From the NCBI GenBank assembly GCA_965249205.1, contig CBDFLL010000004.1, forward strand, positions 310,001-374,000: DNA of 64,000 nucleotides, read 5' to 3'. The stretch comes from JAQBVV01 sp965249205 (lineage in GTDB: Bacteria > Acidobacteriota > Vicinamibacteria > Vicinamibacterales > UBA2999). The notes below the pieces were generated by a model. The model was not told the DNA's origin and searched no databases. It was given only the letters and a program-made list of their open reading frames with translations. A program made the translations under genes and the position numbers. Within the stretch, counting starts at the first letter, position 1. Each line of letters begins with the position of its first letter. Below are positions 16,719 to 25,997 of the stretch, piece by piece.

Positions 16719-17630
16719 ATGGCAAGCGTCCTGATCGTGGATGATTCGGCGGCCGACAGGATCCTGGCTGCCCAACTCCTGAAACGAGGCTCGGAGTGCG
16801 ACGTCATCTACGCCGAGAATGGTCGAGCCGCGCTCGAGCAGTTGCAGCAGCACGCGGTCGACCTCGTCGTGACAGACCTGCAGATGCCCGAGCTCGACGG
16901 CCTGGGACTCGTGAAGCGAATCAGGGAAGAGCATCCGGCCGTCCCGGTGATTCTCATGACCGGCCGCGGCAGCGAGAAGATAGCGGTCGAGGCGCTTCAG
17001 GCGGGCGCCGCCAGCTACGTAGCCAAGAAAGCCCTGGCGCTGGACCTGGTGGAAACGGTCCACAGAATTCTCGAGACGTCTAGCGAGCACGCAAGCTACC
17101 GTCGACTGCTCGGCCGGATGCAGGAGGCGTCGTTCGTACTTGAGAACGACCTGGACCTCATCGCGTCACTGGTCAGCTACCTCACCCACATGGTCCGCGA
17201 TCTCGGGTTCTTCGACCACGTGACGTGTCACCGGCTGTCGACCGCGCTGGACGAGGCCCTCACCAACGCGTACTACCACGGCAACCTGGAGGTACAGTCG
17301 GACATTCGCGAAACCAACAGCAGTGCCTATCGGGCCCTCGCTCAAGTCAGGGCCTCTGAGCCGAAGTACCGCGACCGGCGAATCCATGTCACAGTCACCT
17401 TCGCTGGTGAACAGGCACGCTTCGTCGTTCGCGACGACGGAGACGGCTTCGACGCGCATCTTCTAGCCGACCCCACCAAGCCTGAATTCCTCGATCGCCC
17501 CAGCGGACGTGGTGTCTTTCTCATGCGGTCGTTCATGGATGAGGTGCACTACAACGACCGAGGCAATGAGGTGACGTTGGTAAAGCGCTTTGCCCCTGAG
17601 TCCGAAACGAGACCATCTTCCACAGCCTGA
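16719..17630 (+). CDS. Response-regulator receiver fused to RsbW-like HATPase
   Basis: 303 residues from ATG 16719 (a GTG at 16701 is in frame). Residues 1-120 are a receiver domain: acidic pair DD at residues 8-9, phospho-acceptor Asp 53 in VVTDLQMPELDG, Thr in LMTGRG and Lys in VAKKALA. The C-terminal half is a GHKL ATPase of the anti-sigma-factor kinase type, with ALDEALTNAYYHGN (N box), VRDDGDGFD (G1) and GRGVFLMRSFMDEV (G2). Such proteins phosphorylate STAS antagonists or bind sigma factors under control of receiver phosphorylation. The gene is convergent with a PP2C phosphatase gene only six bases away, part of the same switch set. No sigma factor gene is nearby. Confidence 0.85.
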   Translation: MASVLIVDDSAADRILAAQLLKRGSECDVIYAENGRAALEQLQQHAVDLVVTDLQMPELDGLGLVKRIREEHPAVPVILMTGRGSEKIAVEALQAGAASYVAKKALALDLVETVHRILETSSEHASYRRLLGRMQEASFVLENDLDLIASLVSYLTHMVRDLGFFDHVTCHRLSTALDEALTNAYYHGNLEVQSDIRETNSSAYRALAQVRASEPKYRDRRIHVTVTFAGEQARFVVRDDGDGFDAHLLADPTKPEFLDRPSGRGVFLMRSFMDEVHYNDRGNEVTLVKRFAPESETRPSSTA

Positions 17631-17636
17631 GGAACG

Positions 17637-18437
17637 TCAGCCTGCGTCCGGTCGTTCCCTGACACGCACGACCACAACAGTCTTGTCATCGGTTGGGTCC
17701 GGACTGCCCCGCTCGAAACGCTCGGCGGCGTCACATACAACATGGGCAATCTCGTGGGCCGGCTTGCTCCGATGATCTCGTAGCACTGACTCAATCCCGC
17801 CTTCGTCGAAAAACGGGCCGGCGGGGCTCTGAGCATCGGTGACGCCGTCGCTGTAGACGAGCAACACGTCACCCGGCTCCAGCGGGACGCGTGCCTCCCC
17901 CCACGTCGCGTCGACGAAGAGCCCAAGGGGACATCCCGTCGCCGCTAGCGGCAGCGAGCGATCGTTCCGTACCAGCATTGCCGGAGGGTGGCCGGCGCTT
18001 ACGTAGCGCAGTTGGTTCGTGTCGGACACGACACCGTAGAAGAGCGTCACGGAATCCTGCGGGCGACCGTCGCGCCTCAGCCCTTCGTTGAGCCTGCTGA
18101 TGAAGGTGACCGCTTCACCCCCGCTCGTGGCTTCGGCCCTGAGGCTACCCTGAGCCTTGGCCATCAAGCGCTCAGAAGCCGTTCCGCGGCCAGATGCATC
18201 GCCCACCGCAATCCCGACCCGCTGGTCCGACAACTCGATGATGTCGAAGAAGTCGCCGCCGATCCCGTCACTCGCCATGAGGCACGCGCCGATCTCGAAT
18301 CCTGGGACCAGCAAAGACGCGCCAGGCTGAAACTGGAGCGGGGCACCGGCGGCCGTCTCTGGGTGTGTGGGGGTCGGCTGCGTCGTTGAGTCGGCAGCGG
18401 CGGTCGCCTGGTGCTTCCCGGCGGCCTTACGCTTCAT
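17637..18437 (-). CDS. RsbU/SpoIIE-type PP2C serine phosphatase
   Basis: 266 residues. After a low-complexity Ala/Thr/Pro N-terminus of about 35 residues, the PP2C domain shows MASDGIGGDFFDIIEL and AVGDASGRGTASERLMAK, then GVVSDTNQLRYVSAGHPPAM and LLVYSDGVTDAQ, with the metal-binding Asp residues in place. It would dephosphorylate a STAS anti-sigma antagonist, most simply the product of the gene 15 bases upstream. No sensor domain is attached, so control is probably through expression or partner proteins. Confidence 0.88.
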   Translation of the reverse strand: MKRKAAGKHQATAAADSTTQPTPTHPETAAGAPLQFQPGASLLVPGFEIGACLMASDGIGGDFFDIIELSDQRVGIAVGDASGRGTASERLMAKAQGSLRAEATSGGEAVTFISRLNEGLRRDGRPQDSVTLFYGVVSDTNQLRYVSAGHPPAMLVRNDRSLPLAATGCPLGLFVDATWGEARVPLEPGDVLLVYSDGVTDAQSPAGPFFDEGGIESVLRDHRSKPAHEIAHVVCDAAERFERGSPDPTDDKTVVVVRVRERPDAG

Positions 18438-18452
18438 CCAATGTCGCTCGCG

Positions 18453-18797
18453 TCAGCCGTCAAAACTCTTGACCGCCTCAGCCTCCGACTCGAACGTGTC
18501 GAACGTCATCTCCAACCTGGTTGTGACGAGCAGATCCGATATTCGCACGCCGACATTGAGAAGCTTCAGGGCGCCCCCTTCCGCGCGAACAGCGGAACTC
18601 TGCGCCAGAAGGGTGCCCAGCATTTCGCTGTCCACAAACGATACCTCGCCGAGATTGAGTACCAGATGCTTGCGGCCATCGCGGAGCAGGTCACCGATTT
18701 GCCCGACAAGCGTGTCCGAAGCGTCGCCCACCAGCTTGCCCCGTATATCGAGAATCGTCACCGTACCCACATCGCGACGCGCCATCTGAACCGCCAT
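18453..18797 (-). CDS. STAS-domain anti-sigma factor antagonist
   Basis: 114 residues, a single STAS domain. VTILDIRGKLVGDASDTLV starts the fold and LNLGEVSFVDSEMLGTLL carries the Ser that is phosphorylated in RsbV/SpoIIAA (the DSEMLG position). In partner switching the unphosphorylated form binds the HATPase kinase and frees a sigma factor or other target. It sits between the hybrid kinase gene and the phosphatase gene on the same strand, so the three form one likely operon. Confidence 0.88.
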   Translation of the reverse strand: MAVQMARRDVGTVTILDIRGKLVGDASDTLVGQIGDLLRDGRKHLVLNLGEVSFVDSEMLGTLLAQSSAVRAEGGALKLLNVGVRISDLLVTTRLEMTFDTFESEAEAVKSFDG

Positions 18798-18873
18798 CGG
18801 TACCTCCCTTAGACACCTAGTGTCCGAACCTAACGTCGGGACAACATATCACGCCTCAGCGGGGTCCAGAGTC

Positions 18874-21702
18874 CTAGTGAAGCGCCTTCACGAACAGCCG
18901 TAACTCGGGGAGTACCGCTTCAAGCTCCGACTCGAGGGCGCGCCACTCCAGGTTCGCCTGATCGGACGACCCTGCCTGACACGTCTCCTCCAGGCGGCGC
19001 GCAGACTCGACGACCCGGGAACCCTCGAAGAGGCGAAGCGACCCGCCAATGGTATGTGCGGCGCGCTGTACGATAGACAGATCCGACGCCTGAAGCGCGT
19101 CTTTGAGTTCGGCGACCAGGGACGGCTGCTGATCCAGGAACCCTCGAACGACCTCGCCCAGGAGCTCGCGGTCACCATCGACAGTCGCCAGCGCCGCCTC
19201 CCAGTCCAGGCCTGCGTCGCCTGTGCCGGCGTCAGGGCGGTCACCACCGCGCGTCTCCTGTGGCGGTAGGCTGTCGGCAATCGCCTCGAACAGTTGTCTC
19301 GAACGGAACGGCTTCGTCAAATACCCATCGAAGCCCGCCGCCAGGCAGCGTTCTTTGTCTTTTCGCGTTGCGCGAGCTGTGAGCGCCACAATGCTCGTCG
19401 GTGGTGCCCCGGTCTCATGCTCTCGTCGTCGGATCGCACGGAGAGCTTCGAACCCATCCATCTCTGGCATTTGCAGATCCATGAGAACCACATCAAAGGG
19501 CTCTGCGACGAAGGCGGCGACCGCTTCCGCACCCGTGTTCGTGACCGTGGCGGTGTGTGCGTCCTTCTCGAGCATGCCGACCACGAGCCGCTGGTTGGCG
19601 AGACTGTCCTCCGCGATCAACACACGCAGAGGCTCGAGTCGAAGCGTCGCCTCCTGCACAGTGGATGTCTGTGCCGGCGCAGGCGTCGCCTCCATCACAG
19701 CCTGAATCGTGTCGAACAGTTCTGAGTGCCTCACGGGTTTCATCAGACACGCCGCCACGCTGGCTCCCTCGAGGCGTGTTTGGTCACCAAAGTGCCCTGC
19801 GGACGTCAAAAGGATCGTCGTCGGGGCTCCCAACGTCGAGTCCCGTTTCAGCGCAAGCGCCAAGTCAACCCCGTCAGCCTCTGGCATCTGGACGTCCGAG
19901 AGCACCAAGCGGAACGGGTCACCCTGCTGCGCCGCCTGCCGCAAATACTCGAGCGCCGACTCGACGCTCGGCGCCGTGTGCACCCGAAGTTCCCAGCTTC
20001 GTACCATTTCGGCCAGGACTTTCCGATTCGTCGCATTGTCGTCGACCACGAGCGTCCGCAACCCGGTCAACGCCACTACGGTGCCCGCTGGTTCGCCGCC
20101 TGCCACGTCAACCGGATCGAAACGAATCGTGAAGCGGAACGTGCTTCCCCGTCCCACCTCGCTGCTGACCGAAATCTGTCCGCCCATCGCGCGAATCAGC
20201 CGCGACGCGATCGCCAGACCCAAGCCAGTCCCACCGTAGCGTCGCGTCGTGGATGCGTCGGCCTGTACAAACTCCTCGAAGATGACGTCCTGCTTGTCTT
20301 TGGGAATCCCGATGCCGGTATCCGACACCTCAAAACACAGAATCACATCGCCGCCCGTCGACGCTTCCCGGCGGACCCTCACGACGACTTCACCGGCGTC
20401 GGTGAACTTGACTGCGTTGCCCGCCAGGTTGAACAGGACCTGCCGCAACCGGCCAGGGTCGCCAATCAGCCTGCCAGGCACATCCGTTGAGACATCGGCG
20501 ATCAGTTCGAGATGTTTGTCACCGACGCGCGTTGCGAGCGACTTCAAGATGTTACCCAGATGGTCGCGCAGGTGGAACGACTGCCGCTCGAGTTCAACCT
20601 TGCCCGTTTCGATCTTCGAAAAATCCAGGATGTCATTGAGAATGACAAGGAGCGCCTCGGCCGACTCATCGATCACCCGGACATGGTTACGCTGTGCCTG
20701 GGTAAGCACGGTGTTGGCGAGTAGCTCGGCCGTGCCGATCACGCCGTTGAGGGGCGTCCGGACCTCGTGGCTGACGTTGGCCAGGAACTCACTCTTGGCC
20801 CGGTTCGCCATCTCCGCCGCTTCCTTAGCCCGCTTCAATTCGAGCGCGCTCTTGAGGATCTCCTTGTCCGCACGCTTTCGCGCGGAGATGTCGCGCAGGG
20901 TTGTCCTGAAATAGGTCTGGCTCTGCTCGTCTGTGATCGCCGCCACGTGAAGGCTGACATCGGTCTCGGCACCCAATGGCTTGAGCAGCCGAAGTTCAAC
21001 ATCCCTGACGTCCCCGGTTTCGTCCACCGTGTCGAATGCGTCGCGTAGCAGATCATGCGACTCGGCGGAAAACAACTCGAAGATCGAACGACCGATGAGC
21101 TGGTCGGTCGTCAGCCCTGCCTCCTTGGCCAACGTTCGGTTGCACTGGACGATTCGCCTCGAGGCGCAATTGACCGACGCGAACATGTCTGGAGCGTTGT
21201 GGTAGAGATCCTGATACCGTGCTTCGGACGCTTTCAGGGCGGCTTCGATCTTCTTCTGATGGGATACGTCACGCAGAATGAGCACGCTTTCCACGATGTG
21301 CCCGTCAGCGTCGAGCGCACCTGCCGACACGCTGATGCTCGCCTCGACCACGTGGCCATGCCGATGCCTCAGCGGCAATTCGACATCGCGCATCTCGCCA
21401 CGCTTCACGAACTCTCTTGACACCTGTTTGGCGCGTTCCGCGTGTGCCGGGTCATAGAGATCGAATACGTCGCGTCCCACGATCTCCTGCTTCGGGTAGC
21501 CGATGCAGGTTTCCAGAGCCCGATTGCAGTCGAGCACGCGGCCAGACTTGGCATCAACGATGGCGAACATATCAGGGGCGAGATCGTAAAAACGTCTGAA
21601 CGAGGCGGTAGCGACCGTCGAGCGACGCCGCCGACCCGCGCTCGTTGACTGCCGAGCGCGTGTCGTCGTCTTGCCCTGGCGGGATGTCTGTTTACGAGGC
21701 AC
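18874..21702 (-). CDS. Hybrid sensor histidine kinase (PAS-PAS-HisKA-HATPase-REC-REC-Hpt)
   Basis: 942 residues. The GTG at 21702 is chosen because a strong GGGAGGTG site precedes it; open frame continues upstream to 21807 without such a site. After a basic leader, two PAS domains (LAPDMFAIVDAKSGRVLDCN and NAPDMFASVNCASRRIVQCN) precede HisKA (FLANVSHEVRTPLNGVIG, His near residue 310) and HATPase (FEVSDTGIGIPKDKQ, GTGLGLAIASRL). Two receivers follow (Asp near 602 and 741) and an Hpt domain (RAAHTIGGSLRLFEG, His near 882). No transmembrane segment is evident, so it is probably cytoplasmic and senses an internal cue. The intramolecular relay could end on the receiver-HATPase protein encoded opposite. 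Confidence 0.9.
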   Translation of the reverse strand: MPRKQTSRQGKTTTRARQSTSAGRRRRSTVATASFRRFYDLAPDMFAIVDAKSGRVLDCNRALETCIGYPKQEIVGRDVFDLYDPAHAERAKQVSREFVKRGEMRDVELPLRHRHGHVVEASISVSAGALDADGHIVESVLILRDVSHQKKIEAALKASEARYQDLYHNAPDMFASVNCASRRIVQCNRTLAKEAGLTTDQLIGRSIFELFSAESHDLLRDAFDTVDETGDVRDVELRLLKPLGAETDVSLHVAAITDEQSQTYFRTTLRDISARKRADKEILKSALELKRAKEAAEMANRAKSEFLANVSHEVRTPLNGVIGTAELLANTVLTQAQRNHVRVIDESAEALLVILNDILDFSKIETGKVELERQSFHLRDHLGNILKSLATRVGDKHLELIADVSTDVPGRLIGDPGRLRQVLFNLAGNAVKFTDAGEVVVRVRREASTGGDVILCFEVSDTGIGIPKDKQDVIFEEFVQADASTTRRYGGTGLGLAIASRLIRAMGGQISVSSEVGRGSTFRFTIRFDPVDVAGGEPAGTVVALTGLRTLVVDDNATNRKVLAEMVRSWELRVHTAPSVESALEYLRQAAQQGDPFRLVLSDVQMPEADGVDLALALKRDSTLGAPTTILLTSAGHFGDQTRLEGASVAACLMKPVRHSELFDTIQAVMEATPAPAQTSTVQEATLRLEPLRVLIAEDSLANQRLVVGMLEKDAHTATVTNTGAEAVAAFVAEPFDVVLMDLQMPEMDGFEALRAIRRREHETGAPPTSIVALTARATRKDKERCLAAGFDGYLTKPFRSRQLFEAIADSLPPQETRGGDRPDAGTGDAGLDWEAALATVDGDRELLGEVVRGFLDQQPSLVAELKDALQASDLSIVQRAAHTIGGSLRLFEGSRVVESARRLEETCQAGSSDQANLEWRALESELEAVLPELRLFVKALH

Positions 21703-21863
21703 TGTCCACCTCCCGGACGGCTGACAGCATGCAGTCATGCCGCCCCCGACTGCCACCAGCCCACTTCGGCATTGGGCGAAACCCTGAACTATCTGGGATT
21801 CTCGCACGATACGCGCCGCCTGCTTGCGCCGCGCAACTCGACGAGCCTCGTCCGGATCTCTCG

Positions 21864-22967
21864 CTACCGCACCTTGATGTACTTCAGCAGCCGCTGTGGG
21901 CGCGGTTCGCCTGAAAAGATGCTGCCGTTCCGGTCGACGGTGAGGGATTCCGCTCCGCTGCCCCCTGCGGTAATCGGCGGGTTATCGCCCGGGTCCAAGA
22001 TGAAGTGCTCAACCCAACCGGTTTCCACGTCCCCGATCCGAATGCCTTTCTCCCAGCCTGGATTCTGCGTCAGGTCCGACTCCGAGTCGGCGACGTAGAT
22101 CCGGCCGTTGTCGTCGATCGCGATATCGCTGGGCATACCGAACTGGGTCCACCGGTTGAGGTAAGTGCCATCCTGGTCGAAGATGACGATCCGCTGGTTC
22201 TGACGGTCGGCGACAAATAGCCGCCCGCTCGTATCCATCGCAATCGCGTGCGGGCCGTACAACTGGCCCGGTCCGTGTCCCGTTTCTCCGAAGGCCGTGA
22301 TGAACGTTCCGTCGGGGGAATACTTCACGATCCGGTTGTTGCCTTCCGTCACGTGACCGTCCACAACGAAGATGTCGCCATTGGGCGCCGTGATCACGTC
22401 GCTCGGGGCGTTGAAGTGATACGGTCCATCGCCGGAGACCCCCGCCTCTCCCAGGGTCATGAGCAGCTCACCCTGCGGGGAGAACTTGAAGACCTGGTGG
22501 CCAAACACGTTCTCGCCGGCCGGCACCGGAGTCTCCGATTCTCCGGCCTCCGTCACCCAGACGTTACCGCCCTGATCGACGTGGATCCCGTGGGGCCACA
22601 CGAACATGCCGCTTCCGAACATCGTGACCACATTGCCATCCGGACCGAACTTGATGACCGGGTCCAGATCGGAGCCGGTGCAGTAGGTCTGGCTTCCGCG
22701 CGGCGTGCCGTCGTTCCCACATCGCACGACGGCCCAGAGATGTTCCCCATCGACATCGATCTCGATGCCGCCTGGCGACCCCATGGCTCGGCCCTCCGGT
22801 AGTTTCGCCCATGTCTCGCCGATTCGGCCAGGTCCTTCGCCTGCCTGTAGGCCGCCTGCGGGACGGTACGGGTTCGGTCCCATCTGGGCCTGTGGTTGCC
22901 CTTGTAATGCGGCGATGGTCAACGCTCCTAGAACCATCCTGTACACACCTCGCATTCCCCTCGACAT
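21864..22967 (-). CDS. Exported NHL-repeat protein
   Basis: 367 residues from ATG 22967, which has a GAAAGGA site and begins a signal peptide (MVLGALTIAALQGQPQAQ); a longer frame to 23174 lacks these features. The mature part is a six-bladed NHL propeller, with repeats such as FVWPHGIHVDQGGNVWVTEA, FNAPSDVITAPNGDIFVVDG, LYGPHAIAMDTSGRLFVADR and FGMPSDIAIDDNGRIYVADS. This group resembles peptidyl-alpha-hydroxyglycine lyase-like proteins common in Acidobacteria. Periplasmic or secreted. Enzymatic activity cannot be inferred. Confidence 0.83.
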   Translation of the reverse strand: MSRGMRGVYRMVLGALTIAALQGQPQAQMGPNPYRPAGGLQAGEGPGRIGETWAKLPEGRAMGSPGGIEIDVDGEHLWAVVRCGNDGTPRGSQTYCTGSDLDPVIKFGPDGNVVTMFGSGMFVWPHGIHVDQGGNVWVTEAGESETPVPAGENVFGHQVFKFSPQGELLMTLGEAGVSGDGPYHFNAPSDVITAPNGDIFVVDGHVTEGNNRIVKYSPDGTFITAFGETGHGPGQLYGPHAIAMDTSGRLFVADRQNQRIVIFDQDGTYLNRWTQFGMPSDIAIDDNGRIYVADSESDLTQNPGWEKGIRIGDVETGWVEHFILDPGDNPPITAGGSGAESLTVDRNGSIFSGEPRPQRLLKYIKVR

Positions 22968-23374
22968 AGTGATACGTCCTTTCTCAAGCACAGCCCGGGT
23001 CGGATACACACGGATGGATCGCTCCGGTTCGACCTCCGCGTCGATTACCGTGGAGAGCATAGACAAAACGCGTCGCCGGTTCCAGTCTGGGCGCGGAGCG
23101 CGACTCGTATTCAGCTCCGGGGATGGTTCGACTGAAGCGATTTTCATGACCGTGTGGCGTTCGAGCAGCCGCAATGCCGAAAATAGTTACGGCATTCGGC
23201 GGGATTGAAGCCTTTCAGCAGTGCGTGCAGAAGTACCATGACTCGCCCAGTCAGTACAAGGGCTTTTTGAAAAGCGCTCTACCCGGGCCGACTGAAGGGC
23301 CGCCACACTCGTGTCAACTATGGACCTGCTGATACTTCCTGTAAGCTAGTCGAGTTTGCTACCGAGTAAACGCC
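22968..23374. other. Divergent intergenic region
   Basis: About 400 bases between the NHL gene (leftward) and the small exported protein gene (rightward). It should hold both promoters. The region near 23320-23374 is AT-richer than its surroundings but gives no clean -35/-10 pair. No repeat or RNA gene seen. Confidence 0.35.
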
Positions 23375-23671
23375 ATGACGCTTCAACGATCTGCCGCTGC
23401 CCGACTGACAGCGTTGTCGATTGCTCTGATGTTGACTGTGTTGTCGCTCGCCCTGTCTCAAGGTGTGGCATTCGACGCCAAACGTTTTTCCGCTGAGATG
23501 GCCGAGATGCAGACGCGGCTACGCATCACGGATGCTCAGATGAATGAGGTGAGGCCGATCATGCAGGAGAGCGCGGCGCGGCGCCTGGCGGTTTTGCGCG
23601 AGCGCGGCCTGGGGGCAATCGCGCCGGAAGTAGTCGACGGGAATCAACGGAACAACGGCGCCTCAGGCTAG
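23375..23671 (+). CDS. Small exported protein, possibly Spy/LTXXQ-like
   Basis: 98 residues. A signal peptide covers about the first 30 residues (LTALSIALMLTVLSLALSQG). The mature part is helical: MAEMQTRLRITDAQMNEVRP, followed by IMQESAARRLAVLRERG. The L-R-I-T-D-A-Q-M-N-E-V-R-P-I pattern resembles the LTxxQ helices of small periplasmic chaperone-type proteins. The C-terminus (VDGNQRNNGASG) looks unfolded and the gene may be truncated at its 3' end. Roughly 250 bases after it contain no supported gene. Confidence 0.5.
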   Translation: MTLQRSAAARLTALSIALMLTVLSLALSQGVAFDAKRFSAEMAEMQTRLRITDAQMNEVRPIMQESAARRLAVLRERGLGAIAPEVVDGNQRNNGASG

Positions 23672-23920
23672 GGTCAGTGCGTTCGTCGCGATGATGCGGA
23701 CGAACAACTGGAGGCCAATCTGCTTGTCGGGGCGGCCCGGCTTGGTCTCCGGAGTGGCTCCGAAATCGCCAATCGTCGCGCATCTTTATATGCGGAGGAC
23801 ATCATGGCAGGCGTAACTGAATTCGTGCCATGCTCAAGTTTGTCTTTCGGTCTGAGGGCCGGCATTCTCTATCAGTTTGAGCAGACGGGATGGGTCCCGT
23901 ATGTTGATCCGCCTTGGTTA

Positions 23921-25135
23921 TTACCACTCGCTGGGCGCTTTGATTCCGAGGAAGATATCGCTCAGTAGTTCGTATTCGCCGGCCTCGAATACTCTGATCT
24001 CAGCGAATCCGCCCATTTCTTCCATGACGCGCTGGACCCACGACCGATCGAGATCGACCGGCAGAGGTCCTCGGTCGTGTCGTTCCCACGCATGGCCCAT
24101 CTCGAGAAAGCAGAGCCTGTTCGTCTTGGCGAACAGCAACTCGAGAGCCGCGATCCGCCGATCGGGCGATTCGACGCTCATCCACCGCGATGCGTCGAAT
24201 GCCGAAGTCACGTCAATTCGACGCTCCCGCGTCTCGTGCAGGTACGTATATACATCCGATACGGCGTACTTGCTGAAGTCCTTTCGATAAAAGGAATCCA
24301 GGAGCCTCGCCACTCTGATGTGGCGCTCGAGCACGTCGACGCCCTCAACTCGAAAACCAAGCAGCCGGAGGTTGTGACAGAAGTAGCCGGTGCTGCACCC
24401 GACATCGAGATACGTTCGTCGGTGACGTGAGCCATCGACCGGCAATTGGGCCTCGCGAAGCATCTGACGCACGAGTTCTAGCCGCCGCTTCGAGTCCGAA
24501 CGGATGATCGTCCAGTCGGAGTACTCCTCGAGCTCGATGGGAACATGCAGCACTCTCTCATCTTGGGACGGGTTGTGTTGAGTGAGGAGGTCAAGTACCT
24601 GCCTTCGCGCAGCGCTCTGCATTTCGAGATGGCAGGTCGCACAGGTCGCAACCGTCACGTCCGGATCCGCCAACCACACGAACATGCTGGCGTCTGCGGC
24701 ATCGCACTCTCGACACTGCATGGCTAGGAGCGTCTCCTCGAACGCATAGCCTTCGAGAAGCTGACGTTGCGACTTGGAGGGCTGCGCGACCAGTACGTCG
24801 ATGCCACGCCGTGACGCTTCGACCCAATGGGGAACGATGGTCGGCGCAAAGGCGTGGGCCTCTTCGAAGACTGCCAGTGCTCCTGATGGTGTTCCGTCCA
24901 GAATCGCCGCGCATTCAGCAGTCGGGACGAAATGGTCGAGCGGGCAAGTCAATCCATGTCGCCGGCAGGAAAGGAGGCGCCGGGCGCCGATCATTTTGTG
25001 GGCTCTGAGCCACGCTGACTCACTGCATGCGAACGTAACCACCGAGCGGTCCTGCTCTCGCGCGGCGTTGACAGCTTCAATCAGCATGGTTGACTTTCCA
25101 GAGCCCGGCAATCCGCTGACGACAGTGATGGACAT
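23921..25135 (-). CDS. Fusion of TK1-like P-loop kinase domain and SAM methyltransferase
   Basis: 404 residues. Residues 1-175 look like a thymidine-kinase-1-type P-loop NTPase: Walker A GLPGSGKST at 8-16, an acidic Walker B-like AVFEEAHAF near 88-96, a lasso-like segment, and two CxxC pairs (C141/C144, C165/C168) spaced as in the TK1 zinc site. Residues about 205-404 form a class I methyltransferase, with TYLDVGCSTGYFCHN near 241-255 and GVDVLERHIRVARLLD as the ribose-binding acidic loop. The gene borders glycosyltransferase genes, so a nucleotide-sugar or glycan-modifying role is possible. I know of no characterised protein with this pairing; substrate unknown. Confidence 0.65.
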   Translation of the reverse strand: MSITVVSGLPGSGKSTMLIEAVNAAREQDRSVVTFACSESAWLRAHKMIGARRLLSCRRHGLTCPLDHFVPTAECAAILDGTPSGALAVFEEAHAFAPTIVPHWVEASRRGIDVLVAQPSKSQRQLLEGYAFEETLLAMQCRECDAADASMFVWLADPDVTVATCATCHLEMQSAARRQVLDLLTQHNPSQDERVLHVPIELEEYSDWTIIRSDSKRRLELVRQMLREAQLPVDGSRHRRTYLDVGCSTGYFCHNLRLLGFRVEGVDVLERHIRVARLLDSFYRKDFSKYAVSDVYTYLHETRERRIDVTSAFDASRWMSVESPDRRIAALELLFAKTNRLCFLEMGHAWERHDRGPLPVDLDRSWVQRVMEEMGGFAEIRVFEAGEYELLSDIFLGIKAPSEW

Positions 25136-25618
25136 GATTGCGACTGTGTATTGGACGATTACCGAGAGGGTGCTGTGGCACCGCTGAAGCTCCCGGCCCG
25201 GACGGGGCGTTCGTCTACATTCAGAACCTCACATGTCTGGATCCGGGGATTTGTCATCATTGGCACTCGAACACAATGGTGAGAAGAACTGAGAAGATTC
25301 GGCCTTTCGTGTGGGCGCGCCTGATCTGCCAGTGGTTGGTGTCGTAACCCCAGCGTGGAGGCCGTCGGTGTTCCCTGTCGATCCTCAGATTTACGATCCT
25401 ATCCTATGAACTTCGCCTATCATCGCCTGTGGTCTGGTCCGAATCGGTGCACCAACTCCATCCTTGCGCTCGATGCTCAACCGGGTGAGTTGCGTTGGAA
25501 TGAGCAGATTGTGCCAGCGGACGATCACGAGACGATAGGTAATATTGGCGGCGGTCGAAAGTTAACCGAAGGCCTGTACTACGACCGTGGCCTCCCTGAC
25601 CGCTGGAGACACCGTGAC
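25136..25618. other. Degenerate region with possible PQQ-enzyme fragment
   Basis: About 480 bases without an intact gene. On the + strand near 25430-25545 the frame reads TNSILALDAQPGELRWNEQI, which resembles the ALDAxTGExxW repeat of PQQ-dependent dehydrogenases, but it has no proper start and breaks soon after. I regard it as a possible gene remnant, with low certainty. Confidence 0.3.
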
Positions 25619-25987
25619 GATGGCGAGACGGTACGAACATAGGAAACTGTCGCGGCTGATGGCGAATATCGATTGGGTTGTGGTGCCGCCGATTTGGTGG
25701 GAGATGCACCGCTCGTCATCCAGGAGGCGTTCATGCCCGGGCGTCCCGTGATCTCAAGCGATATCGGCGGTATGGCGGAAGAGGGGACCGACGGCTTCAA
25801 CGGCTTGCATTCCGGCGAGCGGCCCCGGTCAGTCTGGCTGCTACAATCCGACGGGCGACCACGACTCCTGGGTCTCTGGGCGCAATTGCGCGCTGGAATC
25901 CCAAAGATCTACCGGGTTGAGGACCAGGTAGGCGCCCTCGCGAATTTGCACAGTTCGTTGCTGACGCGCACCATCGAGAACAGGTAG
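25619..25987 (+). pseudogene. GT4 glycosyltransferase C-terminal remnant with frameshifts
   Basis: Pieces in successive frames together rebuild the C-terminal half of a GT-B, family 4 glycosyltransferase. These are YEHRKLSRLMANIDWVVVPP, then (after one missing base near 25700) APLVIQEAFMPGRPVISSD, then PVSLAATIRRATTTPG, then LWAQLRAGIPKIYRVEDQVG to the stop at 25987. The E-x-A-P-L-V-I-x-E-A nucleotide-binding motif is recognisable across the first break. Two or three small indels are needed, so this is a decayed gene, not a single sequencing error. It directly precedes the large intact glycosyltransferase gene. Confidence 0.75.
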
Positions 25988-25997
25988 ATTAGGGCGC

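Noticed and set aside
25430..25545. PQQ-dependent dehydrogenase gene
   Set aside because: Only about 40 codons resemble the family and there is no start or continuation; kept as a possible remnant only.
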